A stretch of 64,000 nucleotides of DNA from Halotalea alkalilenta DSM 17697 (GTDB lineage Bacteria; Pseudomonadota; Gammaproteobacteria; Pseudomonadales; Halomonadaceae): NCBI RefSeq assembly GCF_000621205.1, contig NZ_KK211226.1, forward strand, positions 96,001 to 160,000, read 5' to 3'. The translations under genes were made by a program, and so were the position numbers. Positions within the stretch are counted from its first letter, which is position 1; every line of letters begins with the position of its first letter. The notes under the pieces were generated by a model. The model saw nothing but the letters and a program-made list of their open reading frames with translations. It had not been told where the DNA came from and did no database searches. Positions 26,908 through 36,072 of the stretch are shown here, piece by piece.

Positions 26908-28033
26908 GAGGATTCTCCGAAGAGCGGGAGGAAGTGGCGGCGGTATCGAAGATCAGCCGGTCGAGCTGGGCGCAGACCTCTTCGCTGGTGATCAGCGCCA
27001 TCGCGTCGGGATGGCGCACCCGTGCGCCCCAGCTGATCTGGTCGGGGGACTTGTGCATGAAGGTGCGCACCGCGTCAGGGTAGCGATTGACCACGTAGTC
27101 GCGCCACAGGTAGGGCGCGGCGCGATCGGGGTTGGTGGTGGCATAGAGCCCGACCACTGGCGTGCCGAGGGCATTGGCCATGTGTACCGGCCCCGAGTCC
27201 GGCGCGATCACTACCCGCGCACGCGCGATCAGCGCCAGCAGCCCCTTGAGCGAAGTGCGTCCGAGCAGGTCGACCGGCGCCCCCTCGCCGAGGTGGGCGC
27301 AGAGCGCCTGGATCCGGGCGACCATTTCGCGCTCGGCGGTGCTGGTGCCGCCGGTGAGGAAAGAGGTCAGGCCATGGCGATGCCAGGCGTGTTCGATCAC
27401 CGCGGCGTAGCCCTCGGCCGACCAGTTGCGGAAGTTGCGCAGCCTCGGGTTGGCGCAGGGGCTGATCACCAGCGCCCGGCGCCCGGCGAGCAGGCCCTCG
27501 GCTTCGGCCTCGGCGGCGTCGGGAATCGCCAGGTCCCAGCGCAGCCGGGAGAGCTCCTGCTCGGCGTCGAGCCCGAGGGCGACCGCGAAGTCCATGAACG
27601 ACTCGAGCACGTGGGCATGCGGATGCGGCGCGATCCGCCGGTTGGTGAACCAGGTCTGCCAATCCTTGGAGCGCTCGCTGTCATAGCCGATTCGCACGCG
27701 GGTCTTGAGTCCGAGCGAGAGGATGCTCGCGCGCAGCGACTGCTGCATGTGCAGCAGCAGGTCGAAGCGAGTGTCACCGAGGCTTAGCCACAGCGCGCGC
27801 ATCCCCTTGAATCCGGTGGCTTTGTCGTAGACCACCAGCTCGACCCCGTCGATCCCGCTGAGTAGACTGTATTCGGCCTTGCCGACGATCCAGGTGATCC
27901 TTGCTTCCGGCCAGCGGCGCGCCAGCGCACGCACGGTGGGTACCAGGTTGCAGACGTCACCCAGGGCCGAGAGCCGCAGCACGCAGATGTGGCCAGGGCG
28001 TGCTGGCAAGGGTTGTTTCATGCGAATGACCAT
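26897..28033 (-). CDS. LPS heptosyltransferase-like GT9 glycosyltransferase
   Basis: A cytoplasmic-face GT-B enzyme of family 9 that adds heptose or another sugar to the growing core. The 378-residue protein begins with the acceptor motif [17 protein letters not shown], followed by [11 protein letters not shown], and has the ADP-sugar site [21 protein letters not shown]. These fit a WaaC-like role (heptosyltransferase I), and no other waaC candidate is seen in the window, but this is inferred. Starts at 28033 or 28021 are both possible; neither has a good ribosome site. It heads the hldE-waaA transcript. Confidence 0.88.
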   Translation of the reverse strand: MVIRMKQPLPARPGHICVLRLSALGDVCNLVPTVRALARRWPEARITWIVGKAEYSLLSGIDGVELVVYDKATGFKGMRALWLSLGDTRFDLLLHMQQSLRASILSLGLKTRVRIGYDSERSKDWQTWFTNRRIAPHPHAHVLESFMDFAVALGLDAEQELSRLRWDLAIPDAAEAEAEGLLAGRRALVISPCANPRLRNFRNWSAEGYAAVIEHAWHRHGLTSFLTGGTSTAEREMVARIQALCAHLGEGAPVDLLGRTSLKGLLALIARARVVIAPDSGPVHMANALGTPVVGLYATTNPDRAAPYLWRDYVVNRYPDAVRTFMHKSPDQISWGARVRHPDAMALITSEEVCAQLDRLIFDTAATSSRSSENPREA

Positions 28034-28150
28034 GTCTGGTTGGCGATGCTCTGACCGGCGCCCGCCGCCGCCATCGACGACGCGCCCCGGTCCAATGGGG
28101 CCGCGCGCCGTTCTCCTTCACTTGCACGGAACCTAGCAAGCCGCTCATCC

Positions 28151-28900
28151 ATGCCAATCATCCGCTCACGACGCGCGAATGCGCACATTCTATATGATGC
28201 CGATCGTCTTTGCGGCGTCGCCGGGAAACCGGGCGACGCACCGAGCGAGGGGATCGATCCGGCGCTGTTCGAGCCGCGCTTCTGGACGCAGCGCAAGGCG
28301 GTGGTGGCGCGCGCCCCGGGGCGCGGCGAAAGCCTGTTCGTCGAACCGGGGGAGCTCGCCCGCACGACCGACGAGCAGTGGGTATTGCGCCCCTACCGGC
28401 GCGGTGGCGCGGTGGCGCGGGTGAGCGAGAAACGCTACCTGTGGCGCGGCGCCGAACGCTCGCGGGCATTTTTGGAGCTGCGCCTCACCGCGCGGCTTCA
28501 CGCCGAGGGGCTGTCGGTACCGCCGCCGGTCGGCGCCTGCGTGTGGCGATTCGGCCTCGGCTACGAGGCGGCGCTGCTGAGTGTGAGGATTCCCGGCGCC
28601 CAGGCGCTTGCCGCGCGGCTCGAGGGGATCGATCGATCGACCCTGGAGGCGGTCGGCGCGCTGATCCGCCAGGCCCACGCACGAGGTCTCGACCATGTCG
28701 ATCTCAACGCGCGCAATCTGCTGATCGACCCCGAGGGCCGCCCCTGGATGATCGATCTCGACCGCTGCCGGCTGCGTCCACCCGGGCGCTGGCGCGAAAA
28801 CAACCTGGTGCGGCTCGAGCGCTCGCTGGCCAAGTTCGCCCCCGGCCGCGAGCACGAGCTGATCACCGCGATCCGCGACGGCTACGCGGCCCCGGTGTAG
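28151..28900 (+). CDS. kdkA: 3-deoxy-D-manno-octulosonic acid kinase KdkA
   Basis: KdkA phosphorylates the O-4 of Kdo on lipid A using ATP. The 249-residue protein has the minimal protein-kinase-like fold with the catalytic loop HVDLNARNLLID and the metal-binding MIDLDRCRL. The N-terminal part carries WVLRPYRRGGAVARV, typical of the family. Its 3' end overlaps the convergent GT4 gene by 19 bp. Presence of kdkA normally goes with a monofunctional WaaA and a single-Kdo core. Confidence 0.93.
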   Translation: MPIIRSRRANAHILYDADRLCGVAGKPGDAPSEGIDPALFEPRFWTQRKAVVARAPGRGESLFVEPGELARTTDEQWVLRPYRRGGAVARVSEKRYLWRGAERSRAFLELRLTARLHAEGLSVPPPVGACVWRFGLGYEAALLSVRIPGAQALAARLEGIDRSTLEAVGALIRQAHARGLDHVDLNARNLLIDPEGRPWMIDLDRCRLRPPGRWRENNLVRLERSLAKFAPGREHELITAIRDGYAAPV

Positions 28901-30000
28901 TAGCCGATCAGCGCTTCGACGTGGCGCCCGAGTTCGAACGACTGCTCGACCCGCAGCCTTCCGGCGGCGCCCAGCGCCGCCCGGCGAGCGGGATCGCGCT
29001 CGAGCGCGAGCATCGCGTCGCGCCAGCCGTCGACATCCTCCGCGCCGACCAAGAGCCCGGTATTCGCGGTGACGATCTCGGGCAAGGCCCCCGCATCGGC
29101 ACAGATCACCGCCCGTCCAGCCGCCATCGCCTCGATCGCGGTGAGCCCGAAGGCCTCGTTGCGCGAGGGCACGCAGACGATGTCGAGCGCGGCGAGCACC
29201 TGCGGCAGGTCGGCGCGAAAGCCGCTGAAGCGTACCCGCCCGCCCAGGCCCAGCGCCTCGATGCGGCGGTCGAGTTCGGCGACGAAGCGTACATCGCTGC
29301 CTTCCCGAGCTTCCCGCCCGCCGATGATCAGCCCCTCGATGCGACTCTCGGCGGGCAGTCTCGCCAGCGCCTCGAGCCACACCAAGTGCCCCTTGCCATC
29401 GGTGAGCCGTCCCGGCAGACCGACCGCGACGCGCTGTTCATCGATACCGAGCGAGGCGCGCAGCGCGCTGCGCGCCCCGGCTGCCAGCCCAGCAGGATGG
29501 CAGGCCAGGTCGAGTCCCTGGTAGAGCCGCGCCAGCCGTTCGCTCGGCACCGGCAGCGCGCGCCGGTTGCGCGCAAGCGTCGCGTCGCTGATCGCCAGCA
29601 CCTGGTCGACCCGGCCGTAGGCCCAGCGATGATAGAGATCATGCTTCGGCTTGCTCACCCCCATGTGCTCGGTGAACACCAGTCTCAGCGAGGGATCGAG
29701 GGTCTTGAGCAGCGCGCCGATGCGCAGGTCGCTGGATTTGTGACAGTGCACCACCGAGATGCCGCGCCGGCGAACGAAGCGCGAGAGCGCGACGATTCCC
29801 AGCAGCGCGCGCGCCCGGCTGGCGCAGCTGAACACCTCGACACCGGCGGCGCGCATGCTTCGCTCGACGCTGGAACCGGCGATCGCCGCGCCATACACTT
29901 GCCACCCTTGCGACTCGAGCTCCGCGATGATCCTCGATGGATACATCTCGAGCCCGCCCCAGCCGGTCGAGAGGCAGAGCTGGAGCACTTTATGGGTCAT
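28882..30000 (-). CDS. Glycosyltransferase family 4
   Basis: A 372-residue GT-B retaining transferase. The N-terminal domain starts VLQLCLSTGWGGLEMYPSRI with the acceptor-side glycine motif. The C-terminal domain has VRFSGFRADLP and the donor signature PSRNEAFGLTAIEAMAAGR with both glutamates of the EX7E motif. Context puts it in LPS core assembly; the sugar is not known. The start overlaps nothing, and the 3' end overlaps kdkA tail to tail. Confidence 0.9.
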   Translation of the reverse strand: MTHKVLQLCLSTGWGGLEMYPSRIIAELESQGWQVYGAAIAGSSVERSMRAAGVEVFSCASRARALLGIVALSRFVRRRGISVVHCHKSSDLRIGALLKTLDPSLRLVFTEHMGVSKPKHDLYHRWAYGRVDQVLAISDATLARNRRALPVPSERLARLYQGLDLACHPAGLAAGARSALRASLGIDEQRVAVGLPGRLTDGKGHLVWLEALARLPAESRIEGLIIGGREAREGSDVRFVAELDRRIEALGLGGRVRFSGFRADLPQVLAALDIVCVPSRNEAFGLTAIEAMAAGRAVICADAGALPEIVTANTGLLVGAEDVDGWRDAMLALERDPARRAALGAAGRLRVEQSFELGRHVEALIGYYTGAA

Positions 30001-30061
30001 ACGCGCTTCCTGTATCGACTATGGTGATCCGCGACCAGCCCCCGTTAGGAGAGAAGAGGCC

Positions 30062-31108
30062 ATGACCGCCAAGCCCCGTATCCTCGTCGTACGCAACGAC
30101 AAGCTCGGCGACTTCATGCTCGCCTGGCCGGCCTTGAGAACGCTGCGCGAGGGATCGAAGGCGAATCACATCGCGGTGCTGGTGCCCGACTACACAGCGC
30201 CCCTGGCGCGGGTCTGCCCCTGGGTAGACGAGGTGATCGTCGACCCCGGCCCCAAGGGCGACCGCGAGCTGCTGGCGCAGCTGCGCGAGGGACGCTTCGA
30301 CGCCCTGCTGACGCTCTTCTCCACCTCGAGGATCGGCTGGCTGGGCTTTCGCGCCGGGATCGCACTGCGCATGGCGCCTGCGACCAAATGGGCGCAGCTA
30401 TTCTACAACGCGCGCATTCGCCAGCGCAGATCGCGCTCGGAGAAACCCGAGTATCGCTACAACGTCGAACTCGCCGAGCGGCTGCTAGACCGCTTGGGCC
30501 AGCGAGCGCCCGAGACCGCGCCGCCCTACTGGCCAATCAGCCCCGAGCAGCGCCAGGCGGAGCGACAACGGATCGCGGCCGAGTGCGGGCTGGACCCCGA
30601 CCGCCCCTGGTGGTTTCTCCACCCGGGCAGCGGCGGCTCGGCGGTCAACCTCAGCGCCGAACGCTACGTCGAACTCATCACCAGGGTCCACGCCCGGCTG
30701 GAGCGTCCAGCCGGCTGGCTGGTCACCTTCGGCCCGAACGAACAAGCCAACGCCGAGTGGGTACGCGCCGAACTCGCCGCCTCCGGCGTCGATGCCAGGC
30801 TGATGCCCAAGCGCGAAGGGCTCGCCGGGTTCGCCTGCTCGCTCGCGGCCGGCGACGGCATGATCGCCGGCTCGACCGGGCCGCTGCACATCGCCGGCTG
30901 CCTCGATCTCGGCACCGTCGGCTTCTATCCGGCCAAACGCTCCGCCACTTCGCTGCGCTGGCAGACCTGCAACGACGCATCGAAGCGGCTCGCCTTCAGC
31001 CCGCCTGCCGATGGCGATCCGGCCGCCGCCACCGACATGAGCCGGATCGACCTCGACGCCGCCGCAGCGCCGATCGCGGCGCTGATCGAGCGCCTGCGTT
31101 TCACGTGA
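30062..31108 (+). CDS. GT9 glycosyltransferase (heptosyltransferase-like)
   Basis: A 348-residue family 9 enzyme. I start at the ATG at 30062, after gagaagag, giving ILVVRNDKLGDFMLAWPALRT, the family start; the open frame upstream to 29759 runs antisense to the GT4 gene. The donor region is GMIAGSTGPLHIAGCLDLGTVGFY, with Thr-Gly in the place of the usual Ser-Gly. It resembles WaaQ-type or heptosyltransferase III enzymes of core outer branches, as inference. The stop codon lies inside a parS-like palindrome at 31098. Confidence 0.88.
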   Translation: MTAKPRILVVRNDKLGDFMLAWPALRTLREGSKANHIAVLVPDYTAPLARVCPWVDEVIVDPGPKGDRELLAQLREGRFDALLTLFSTSRIGWLGFRAGIALRMAPATKWAQLFYNARIRQRRSRSEKPEYRYNVELAERLLDRLGQRAPETAPPYWPISPEQRQAERQRIAAECGLDPDRPWWFLHPGSGGSAVNLSAERYVELITRVHARLERPAGWLVTFGPNEQANAEWVRAELAASGVDARLMPKREGLAGFACSLAAGDGMIAGSTGPLHIAGCLDLGTVGFYPAKRSATSLRWQTCNDASKRLAFSPPADGDPAAATDMSRIDLDAAAAPIAALIERLRFT

Positions 31109-31111
31109 AAC
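31098..31111. other. parS-like site (site 2), overlapping a stop codon
   Basis: gtttcacgtgaaac, the 14-bp core of the parS consensus, is present perfectly. The TGA of the GT9 gene (31106-31108) is inside it. The flanking bases (c and g) lower the 16-bp match to 14. Confidence 0.55.
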
Positions 31112-31130
31112 GTGCCCACCGCAGGTGCAT

Positions 31131-32222
31131 CTAACGTTCGGCTCTGGGGGTCTCGTCGAGCGCCTCGATGACCGCTGCCGCGTCGAGCTCGGCGGCCAAC
31201 CGCGCGAGCAGCTGCGCGGCCCCCATCCGCCGCAGCCGCGCCACACCCTGACCGGCCCACAGCGACAGATACTCGGCATCGTTGCGCCGCGCGCCCTCGG
31301 CGCGCATCGCTGCGGTCAGGGCATTCTGCAGCGGGTAATCGGGCGCTTCGCGCTCGAACTCACCGAGCAGCCTCATCGCACGGTTAGGCAGGCCCCGCGC
31401 GGCGCGTCCAGAAAAGCTTCGGGTCAGCCGAGTCTCCCCGCTCGCCGCTTCGAGCGCCTCCTTGTAGGCGGCGGGGATGCCGCTCTCATCGCAGGCGAGG
31501 AAGGCGGTGCCGAGCTGGGCGGCCTGGGCGCCCCGAGCGAGCAGGGCGGCAATTTCAGTCCCGTCCATCACTCCGCCGGCAGCGATCACCGGCAGGTCGA
31601 TCGCCTCGACGCAGGCTTCGACCAGCGCGCCGGTATCGTGCAGCGCTTCGTCAATAGGGCCGATGAAGGTGCCACGGTGGCCGCCCGCCTGGGCGCCCTG
31701 GGCGCATACCGCGTAGGCGCCGGCACGCTCCCAGGCGATCGCCTCCTCGACCCGGGTCGCGGTGCCGATCACCAGGCTCTCGGCCGCGTGCAGCCGCTCG
31801 ACGGTCAGCGGGTCGAGGATGCCGAAGGTGAAGCTGGCTACCGCCGGGCGACACTCGAGCAGCGCATGGAGCTGCTCGTCGAACGGCTGGCACCAGCGGG
31901 TGGGAAGCGATGGCTCGATACCCAGCTCGGCGTGCAGCGGCGCGAGTCTCGCCCAGGCAGCCTCGATCTCGCCCGGATCGGGTTCTGGTGTGTCGAGGAT
32001 GAAGAGGTTGATCGCGAAGGGGCGGTCGGTGAGCTCACGAATCCCGGCGACCGCATCGACGATCTGCTCGGGCGAGAGCATCGCCGCCGCCAGCGAGCCG
32101 AGACCTCCTGCGTTGGAGACCGCGGCGACCAGCGCAGGGGTAGTGGCGCCACCAGCCATCGGCGCTTGAATGATCGGCAGACCCAGGCCAAGGGTGCGAG
32201 TGAGCGCGGTGGAGGGAATCAT
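31131..32222 (-). CDS. Nitronate monooxygenase family FMN protein
   Basis: A 363-residue TIM-barrel flavoprotein of the 2-nitropropane dioxygenase family, which oxidises alkyl nitronates. The ATG at 32222 begins MIPSTALTRTLGLGLPIIQA and the family motif PIIQAPMAGGATTP; an upstream open frame to 32279 is not conserved. Other marks are the FMN-phosphate loop AAGGVMDGTEIAALLARGAQA, given here in two parts around MDG, and GAQAGGHRG. It stands alone among LPS genes and may serve detoxification. Confidence 0.88.
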   Translation of the reverse strand: MIPSTALTRTLGLGLPIIQAPMAGGATTPALVAAVSNAGGLGSLAAAMLSPEQIVDAVAGIRELTDRPFAINLFILDTPEPDPGEIEAAWARLAPLHAELGIEPSLPTRWCQPFDEQLHALLECRPAVASFTFGILDPLTVERLHAAESLVIGTATRVEEAIAWERAGAYAVCAQGAQAGGHRGTFIGPIDEALHDTGALVEACVEAIDLPVIAAGGVMDGTEIAALLARGAQAAQLGTAFLACDESGIPAAYKEALEAASGETRLTRSFSGRAARGLPNRAMRLLGEFEREAPDYPLQNALTAAMRAEGARRNDAEYLSLWAGQGVARLRRMGAAQLLARLAAELDAAAVIEALDETPRAER

Positions 32223-32303
32223 CGGCGGGCTCCTTGATCCAGTGGGGGCATGGCTTCCATTCAAGCATGCCCGCCGCAAGGCGGCGTTAAGACCTTGGCA
32301 GCT

Positions 32304-33005
32304 TCAACGCGCTGCATGCGCCGGGGCGCGCAGGTCCTCGACCAGCTCGCCCGCAGCCAGTGCCTGCGCCTCGTGGCCCGCCTCGGCCGGCTCTTCGAGC
32401 GCGGCGGCGCGCCATTCCCGCAGTGCAGCGGATGCCAGCAGCCGCTCGGCATAGGCCGCGCTCTGCGCCGAAAGCGGCAGCCCGAAACCGGCCCAGCGCA
32501 GCGCCACTGGAGCGAAGAAAGCGTCCACCGCAGTGAAACGCGAACCGGCGAGGAAAGGGCCTGAGAATCGCTCGAGCCCGTCGCGCCAGAGCGCGTCGAT
32601 GCGCGCGAGATCGGCACCGAGCGGCGCATCGATCCCAGCCAGGCGCAGTACCAGTGCGCAGTTCATCGGGCAGCGGCTGCGCAGCGCGGTGAAGCCGGCA
32701 TGCATCTCCGCCGCCGCCGAACGCGCCCAGGCGCGAGCCTGTGGCGACTCGGGCCAGACGCCGGGATGACGCTCGGCGAGGTATTCGATGATCGACAGCG
32801 ACTCCCACACCGTCGTCTCGCCATCGACCAGGCAGGGCACCTTGGCGTTGGGAGAGAACGCGGCGAAGCGAGCATGATTGTCCTCGGCATCGGTGAACGG
32901 CGTCAGCATCTCGTCGAAGGGGATGCCGAGCTCGCGCATCAGCGCCCAGGGACGCAGCGACCAGGAAGAGTAGTTCTTGTTGGCGATGTGCAGCAGATAT
33001 CCCAT
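32304..33005 (-). CDS. Glutathione S-transferase family protein
   Basis: A 233-residue cytosolic GST. The N-terminal thioredoxin fold has the start YLLHIANKNYSSWSLRPW and the glutathione-binding cis-proline and Ser segment KVPCLVDGETTVWESLSI; the C-terminal domain is all-helical. The NKNYSSWSLRP type of N-terminus is seen in a subgroup of bacterial GSTs of unknown substrate. It is 81 bp upstream of the nitronate monooxygenase gene, and both could act in detoxification. Confidence 0.9.
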   Translation of the reverse strand: MGYLLHIANKNYSSWSLRPWALMRELGIPFDEMLTPFTDAEDNHARFAAFSPNAKVPCLVDGETTVWESLSIIEYLAERHPGVWPESPQARAWARSAAAEMHAGFTALRSRCPMNCALVLRLAGIDAPLGADLARIDALWRDGLERFSGPFLAGSRFTAVDAFFAPVALRWAGFGLPLSAQSAAYAERLLASAALREWRAAALEEPAEAGHEAQALAAGELVEDLRAPAHAAR

Positions 33006-33155
33006 CGGATGGCTCCTGAAGCGGTCGATGCGTGCCGCTGGCTCGCAGCATGCGTATCGGCCTGCTATTGGTGGATGGTGTTAGACTGGATCATACCCCA
33101 GCCCCTTCCCCACCCGCCCCACCCAGTCGGCGCGATCGCGCCGAGGAGACACGAA

Positions 33156-33476
33156 ATGGATCCTCGCCGATGGTTCGGCGCGGCCTGCTGTGCGCTGGTG
33201 ACCGCCAGCAACGCGGCCGAGCCCGTGTCCCCGGCGCTGAGCGACGAGTTGAGCGACGCACTCGACACCTGCTTGTCGCATCCGCCGCCGGTGGTGCGCA
33301 ACCTCGAGCTCGACGTCTCCCAGCGTATCCGCGCCACCAGCGATGCTCGCCAGCGCCTCACCAGCCTCACCCTCGATGTATCGGCGCCGGGGCGTCCGCA
33401 CGTGCGCGGCGAGGTGGTGTGCCGCTTCGAAAAGGGCGAACTGGTCTCATCGGAGCTGGTGACGATCCAGCGCTGA
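33156..33476 (+). CDS. Small secreted hypothetical protein
   Basis: A 106-residue protein. The ATG at 33156 has gaggag 8 nt upstream; a weak signal peptide (WFGAACCALVTASNAAE) suggests export. Two cysteines at about residues 44 and 91 could form a disulfide in the periplasm. I do not recognise a family. The open frame upstream to 32700 is a shadow of the GST gene. Confidence 0.6.
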   Translation: MDPRRWFGAACCALVTASNAAEPVSPALSDELSDALDTCLSHPPPVVRNLELDVSQRIRATSDARQRLTSLTLDVSAPGRPHVRGEVVCRFEKGELVSSELVTIQR

Positions 33477-33508
33477 ACGCTCGCCAAGCATCGACGGCAG
33501 CGAAAGCC

Positions 33509-34207
33509 TCAGCGGGAGACATCGACCGAGGGTGTCGCGGTCGCGTTCTCCGACCACTTGACCTCGACCAGCTGGTGACCGAGGAAGCGACCGGCGGCAT
33601 CGAAGTCATAGGCCACCGAGAGCCAGCCGTCGATCTCGCAGGCGTGGCAGCCGCGCAAGGCGGTATCGAAGCGAAGCTGTTCGCCGCCGCCGTTGAGCCG
33701 CTCGCTGCGCGTGAGGCTCGCCGGGGGAAAGGGCATCACTCCTGGGTGGGCGGCGAGAAAGGCAGAGTAGTCGGCCCGGTACTGGTCCTCCTCGGAGAGG
33801 ATCGCGCGATCGACGTCGATGGTGGCGCCATCGCTCGCGACCAGCAGGGTGCCTTGGTTGGTGTTGGGCCGAAACGGATAGGTGACCTGGGCGACGCCGA
33901 TCAAGCCCTCGCGGCGAAAGCCCGAGACGAAACCGGCGTCGCCCTCGGCGGAGAGCGTCTCGACCGCCTCGATCACCTCATCCGGTGCCTTGGCGCGGTG
34001 CAGCACATCGACCATGCAACCATCCAGCGACAGCGCCTCGTCCTCGCTGCGACAGAGCTCGAAGACGCCGCTGTCGCGCCACACCGCGCGCTCGTCGATC
34101 ATCGCGACATCCTCCTGGGCCTGCTCGGAACGCTCATCCGGTAGCTGGTCGCAGCCCGCCAGTGCTACCAGCGCCAGCAGCGCGAACGCACAGGAGCGAT
34201 ACGGCAT
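33509..34207 (-). CDS. Putative lipoprotein
   Basis: A 232-residue protein with a lipoprotein signal: basic start, hydrophobic run and lipobox LALAGC with the lipidated cysteine at residue 19; Asp at +2 would keep it in the inner membrane by the E. coli rule. The mature part has four more cysteines, including a CHAC pair (RGCHACEIDG). No family recognised. It is transcribed in the same direction as the GT2 gene but ends 63 bp upstream-side of it in the convergent order. Confidence 0.7.
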   Translation of the reverse strand: MPYRSCAFALLALVALAGCDQLPDERSEQAQEDVAMIDERAVWRDSGVFELCRSEDEALSLDGCMVDVLHRAKAPDEVIEAVETLSAEGDAGFVSGFRREGLIGVAQVTYPFRPNTNQGTLLVASDGATIDVDRAILSEEDQYRADYSAFLAAHPGVMPFPPASLTRSERLNGGGEQLRFDTALRGCHACEIDGWLSVAYDFDAAGRFLGHQLVEVKWSENATATPSVDVSR

Positions 34208-34270
34208 GTCGCAACCTCTCAAAGGGTACTCACGAGATCGCTCGCGATCGGTGATGGAACGAAGCCGAAC

Positions 34271-35029
34271 TCAGTCGGGCGACCCCGTACGGGTACGGAC
34301 CCAGAGATCGGCATACTTGGCGAAGGTCGAATGCGCCGACAGCAGCGCCAGCAGCAGGCCGGCCCGGCCATCGAGAAATCCCGCCCGCAGCAGGTACATG
34401 CGCAGAAAGCAGCCGACCCCGTGGCCAATCCCCGCCGCCAGGCTGCCGCGCTTGCCGCGCGCCGCGCGCGCCTCGGCCCAAGCCTCGGCGTAGTGGGCTG
34501 ATTTCTCCAGATAGTGACGCAGGTCGCGGTAAGTGTAGTGCAGCAGATCACCCTCGAGGGAGCGCTCGGGCAGCCCGCTTCGGTTCTCGAGCTTCTCGTG
34601 CACCAGGGCGTCATTGTAGCCCGCGCCACTGCGTGGGTAGAGCCGCGCCACCGGGTCCGGATACCAGCCGCTGTGGCGAATGAAGGCACCGAAGCACCAG
34701 GAGAGCCGCGGCATCGAGAGGATCGCGGGCTCACCGGCGATCGCCTCGCGAATGCTCTGCGCAAGCTGAGGGGTGACCCGCTCGTCGGCGTCGATCATCA
34801 GGATCCAGTCACCGCTGGCGTAGGCCTCGGCACGCTGGCGCTGCACGCCGAAACCGCGCCACTGCGCCTCGACGAAGACCTTGTCGGTATAGCGTGCGGC
34901 GATCTCGCGGGTCGCATCCTCGCTGCCGCCATCGAGTACGACGATCTCATCGGCGAAACCCAGCGTGTCGAGGCAGGCGGCAAGGTTCTGCGCCTCGTTC
35001 TTGACCATCAGCACGGCGGAGAGACTCAC
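34271..35029 (-). CDS. GT2 glycosyltransferase, LPS core (WaaE/KdtX-like)
   Basis: A 252-residue GT-A enzyme that resembles WaaE/KdtX, which adds a glucose to heptose I of the LPS core. I start at the GTG at 35029, which overlaps the end of waaF by 4 bp and gives [20 protein letters not shown] at once. The donor motifs are VVLDGGSEDAT and the DxD-like MIDADERV. The C-terminus has the family's HYTYRDLRHYLEKSAHYA and a membrane-associated helix. Coupled translation with waaF is likely. Confidence 0.9.
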   Translation of the reverse strand: MSLSAVLMVKNEAQNLAACLDTLGFADEIVVLDGGSEDATREIAARYTDKVFVEAQWRGFGVQRQRAEAYASGDWILMIDADERVTPQLAQSIREAIAGEPAILSMPRLSWCFGAFIRHSGWYPDPVARLYPRSGAGYNDALVHEKLENRSGLPERSLEGDLLHYTYRDLRHYLEKSAHYAEAWAEARAARGKRGSLAAGIGHGVGCFLRMYLLRAGFLDGRAGLLLALLSAHSTFAKYADLWVRTRTGSPD

Positions 35030-36072
35030 GCGCGACGCTCCTCGGAGTGTGCCTCGATCGCCGCCTCGATACGCGCCGGGGAGATCTGCTTGAGGCAGTT
35101 GGTGTGACCGAGCGGGCAGACGCGCTGGAAGCACGGCGAACAGTCCAGCGCCAGCCAATGGACCTCGGCATGATCGGTGAGCGGTGGGGTGTAGTGCGGG
35201 GAAGAAGAGCCGTAGATCGCCTGGATGTGAGTGCCCACTGCGGCTGCGACATGCATCAGTCCGGAGTCGTTACTGACCACTTGGGCACAGGCTGCGAGCA
35301 GATCGACGGCGTCTTCAAGACGGGTCGCGCCGCACAGGTTGTGTACGCCCTCGAGCCCTGAGGCGATCTCCTCCCCCGCAGGATGGTCCTTGGGGCCTCC
35401 GAGCACCACGACCCCGATGCCACGCGCGACCAGCCGCTCGGCGAGGATGCGGAAGTAAGCCAGCGGCCACTGCTTGGCCGGGCCGTACTCGGCGCCTGGC
35501 ATCATGCCGACCAAAGGCTTGCCGCGCAGACCGAAGCGCTCGAGCAGCGCCGCCTGGTTGGCGGAGTCGATGCGCAGCCTGGGACGCGGGATCTCCGCCG
35601 GCGGATTGGCCTCGGGCACCGGCAGGCCGAGCGAGACGAAGCGCTTGACGGTCTGGTCGAGCACCTCTTTGTCGAGCCGGCGGCGGCGATTGAGCAGTCC
35701 ATAGCGCTGCTCGCCGGTGAAACCGATCCTGCGCGGCACACCGGCGAAGAACGGCACCAGCGCGGACTTGAGCGAGCGCGGCAGCACGATCGCGCGATCG
35801 TACTCGCCCTTGATCCGCCGCCCCAGCCGCCATCGCGCCTTCAACCCGGTCTCGCCGTGGCCGACCGACAGGGTCAGCGCGCGCCGCGCCTCGGGCATCC
35901 GGTGGATGATCGGCGCCGACCAGTTGGGGCCGAGCACGTCGATCACGCACCCCGGATCCTGGCGCTTGAGCGTGATCAGCAGGCTCTGGGCCATCACCAT
36001 GTCGCCCACCCAGGAAGGGCCGACGATCAGGATTCTCTCGCCCAGCGCGGTTTCAGGCGCGTGAGCGCTCAC
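35026..36072 (-). CDS. waaF: LPS heptosyltransferase II WaaF
   Basis: WaaF adds the second heptose from ADP-L-glycero-D-manno-heptose to the inner core. The GTG at 36072 overlaps the hldD stop (GTGA), and gives a 348-residue GT9 protein; the frame also opens to 36105. Marks are [55 protein letters not shown] and the WaaF-typical [17 protein letters not shown] with its cysteines. It stands in an hldD-waaF-GT2 operon. Confidence 0.95.
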   Translation of the reverse strand: MSAHAPETALGERILIVGPSWVGDMVMAQSLLITLKRQDPGCVIDVLGPNWSAPIIHRMPEARRALTLSVGHGETGLKARWRLGRRIKGEYDRAIVLPRSLKSALVPFFAGVPRRIGFTGEQRYGLLNRRRRLDKEVLDQTVKRFVSLGLPVPEANPPAEIPRPRLRIDSANQAALLERFGLRGKPLVGMMPGAEYGPAKQWPLAYFRILAERLVARGIGVVVLGGPKDHPAGEEIASGLEGVHNLCGATRLEDAVDLLAACAQVVSNDSGLMHVAAAVGTHIQAIYGSSSPHYTPPLTDHAEVHWLALDCSPCFQRVCPLGHTNCLKQISPARIEAAIEAHSEERRA

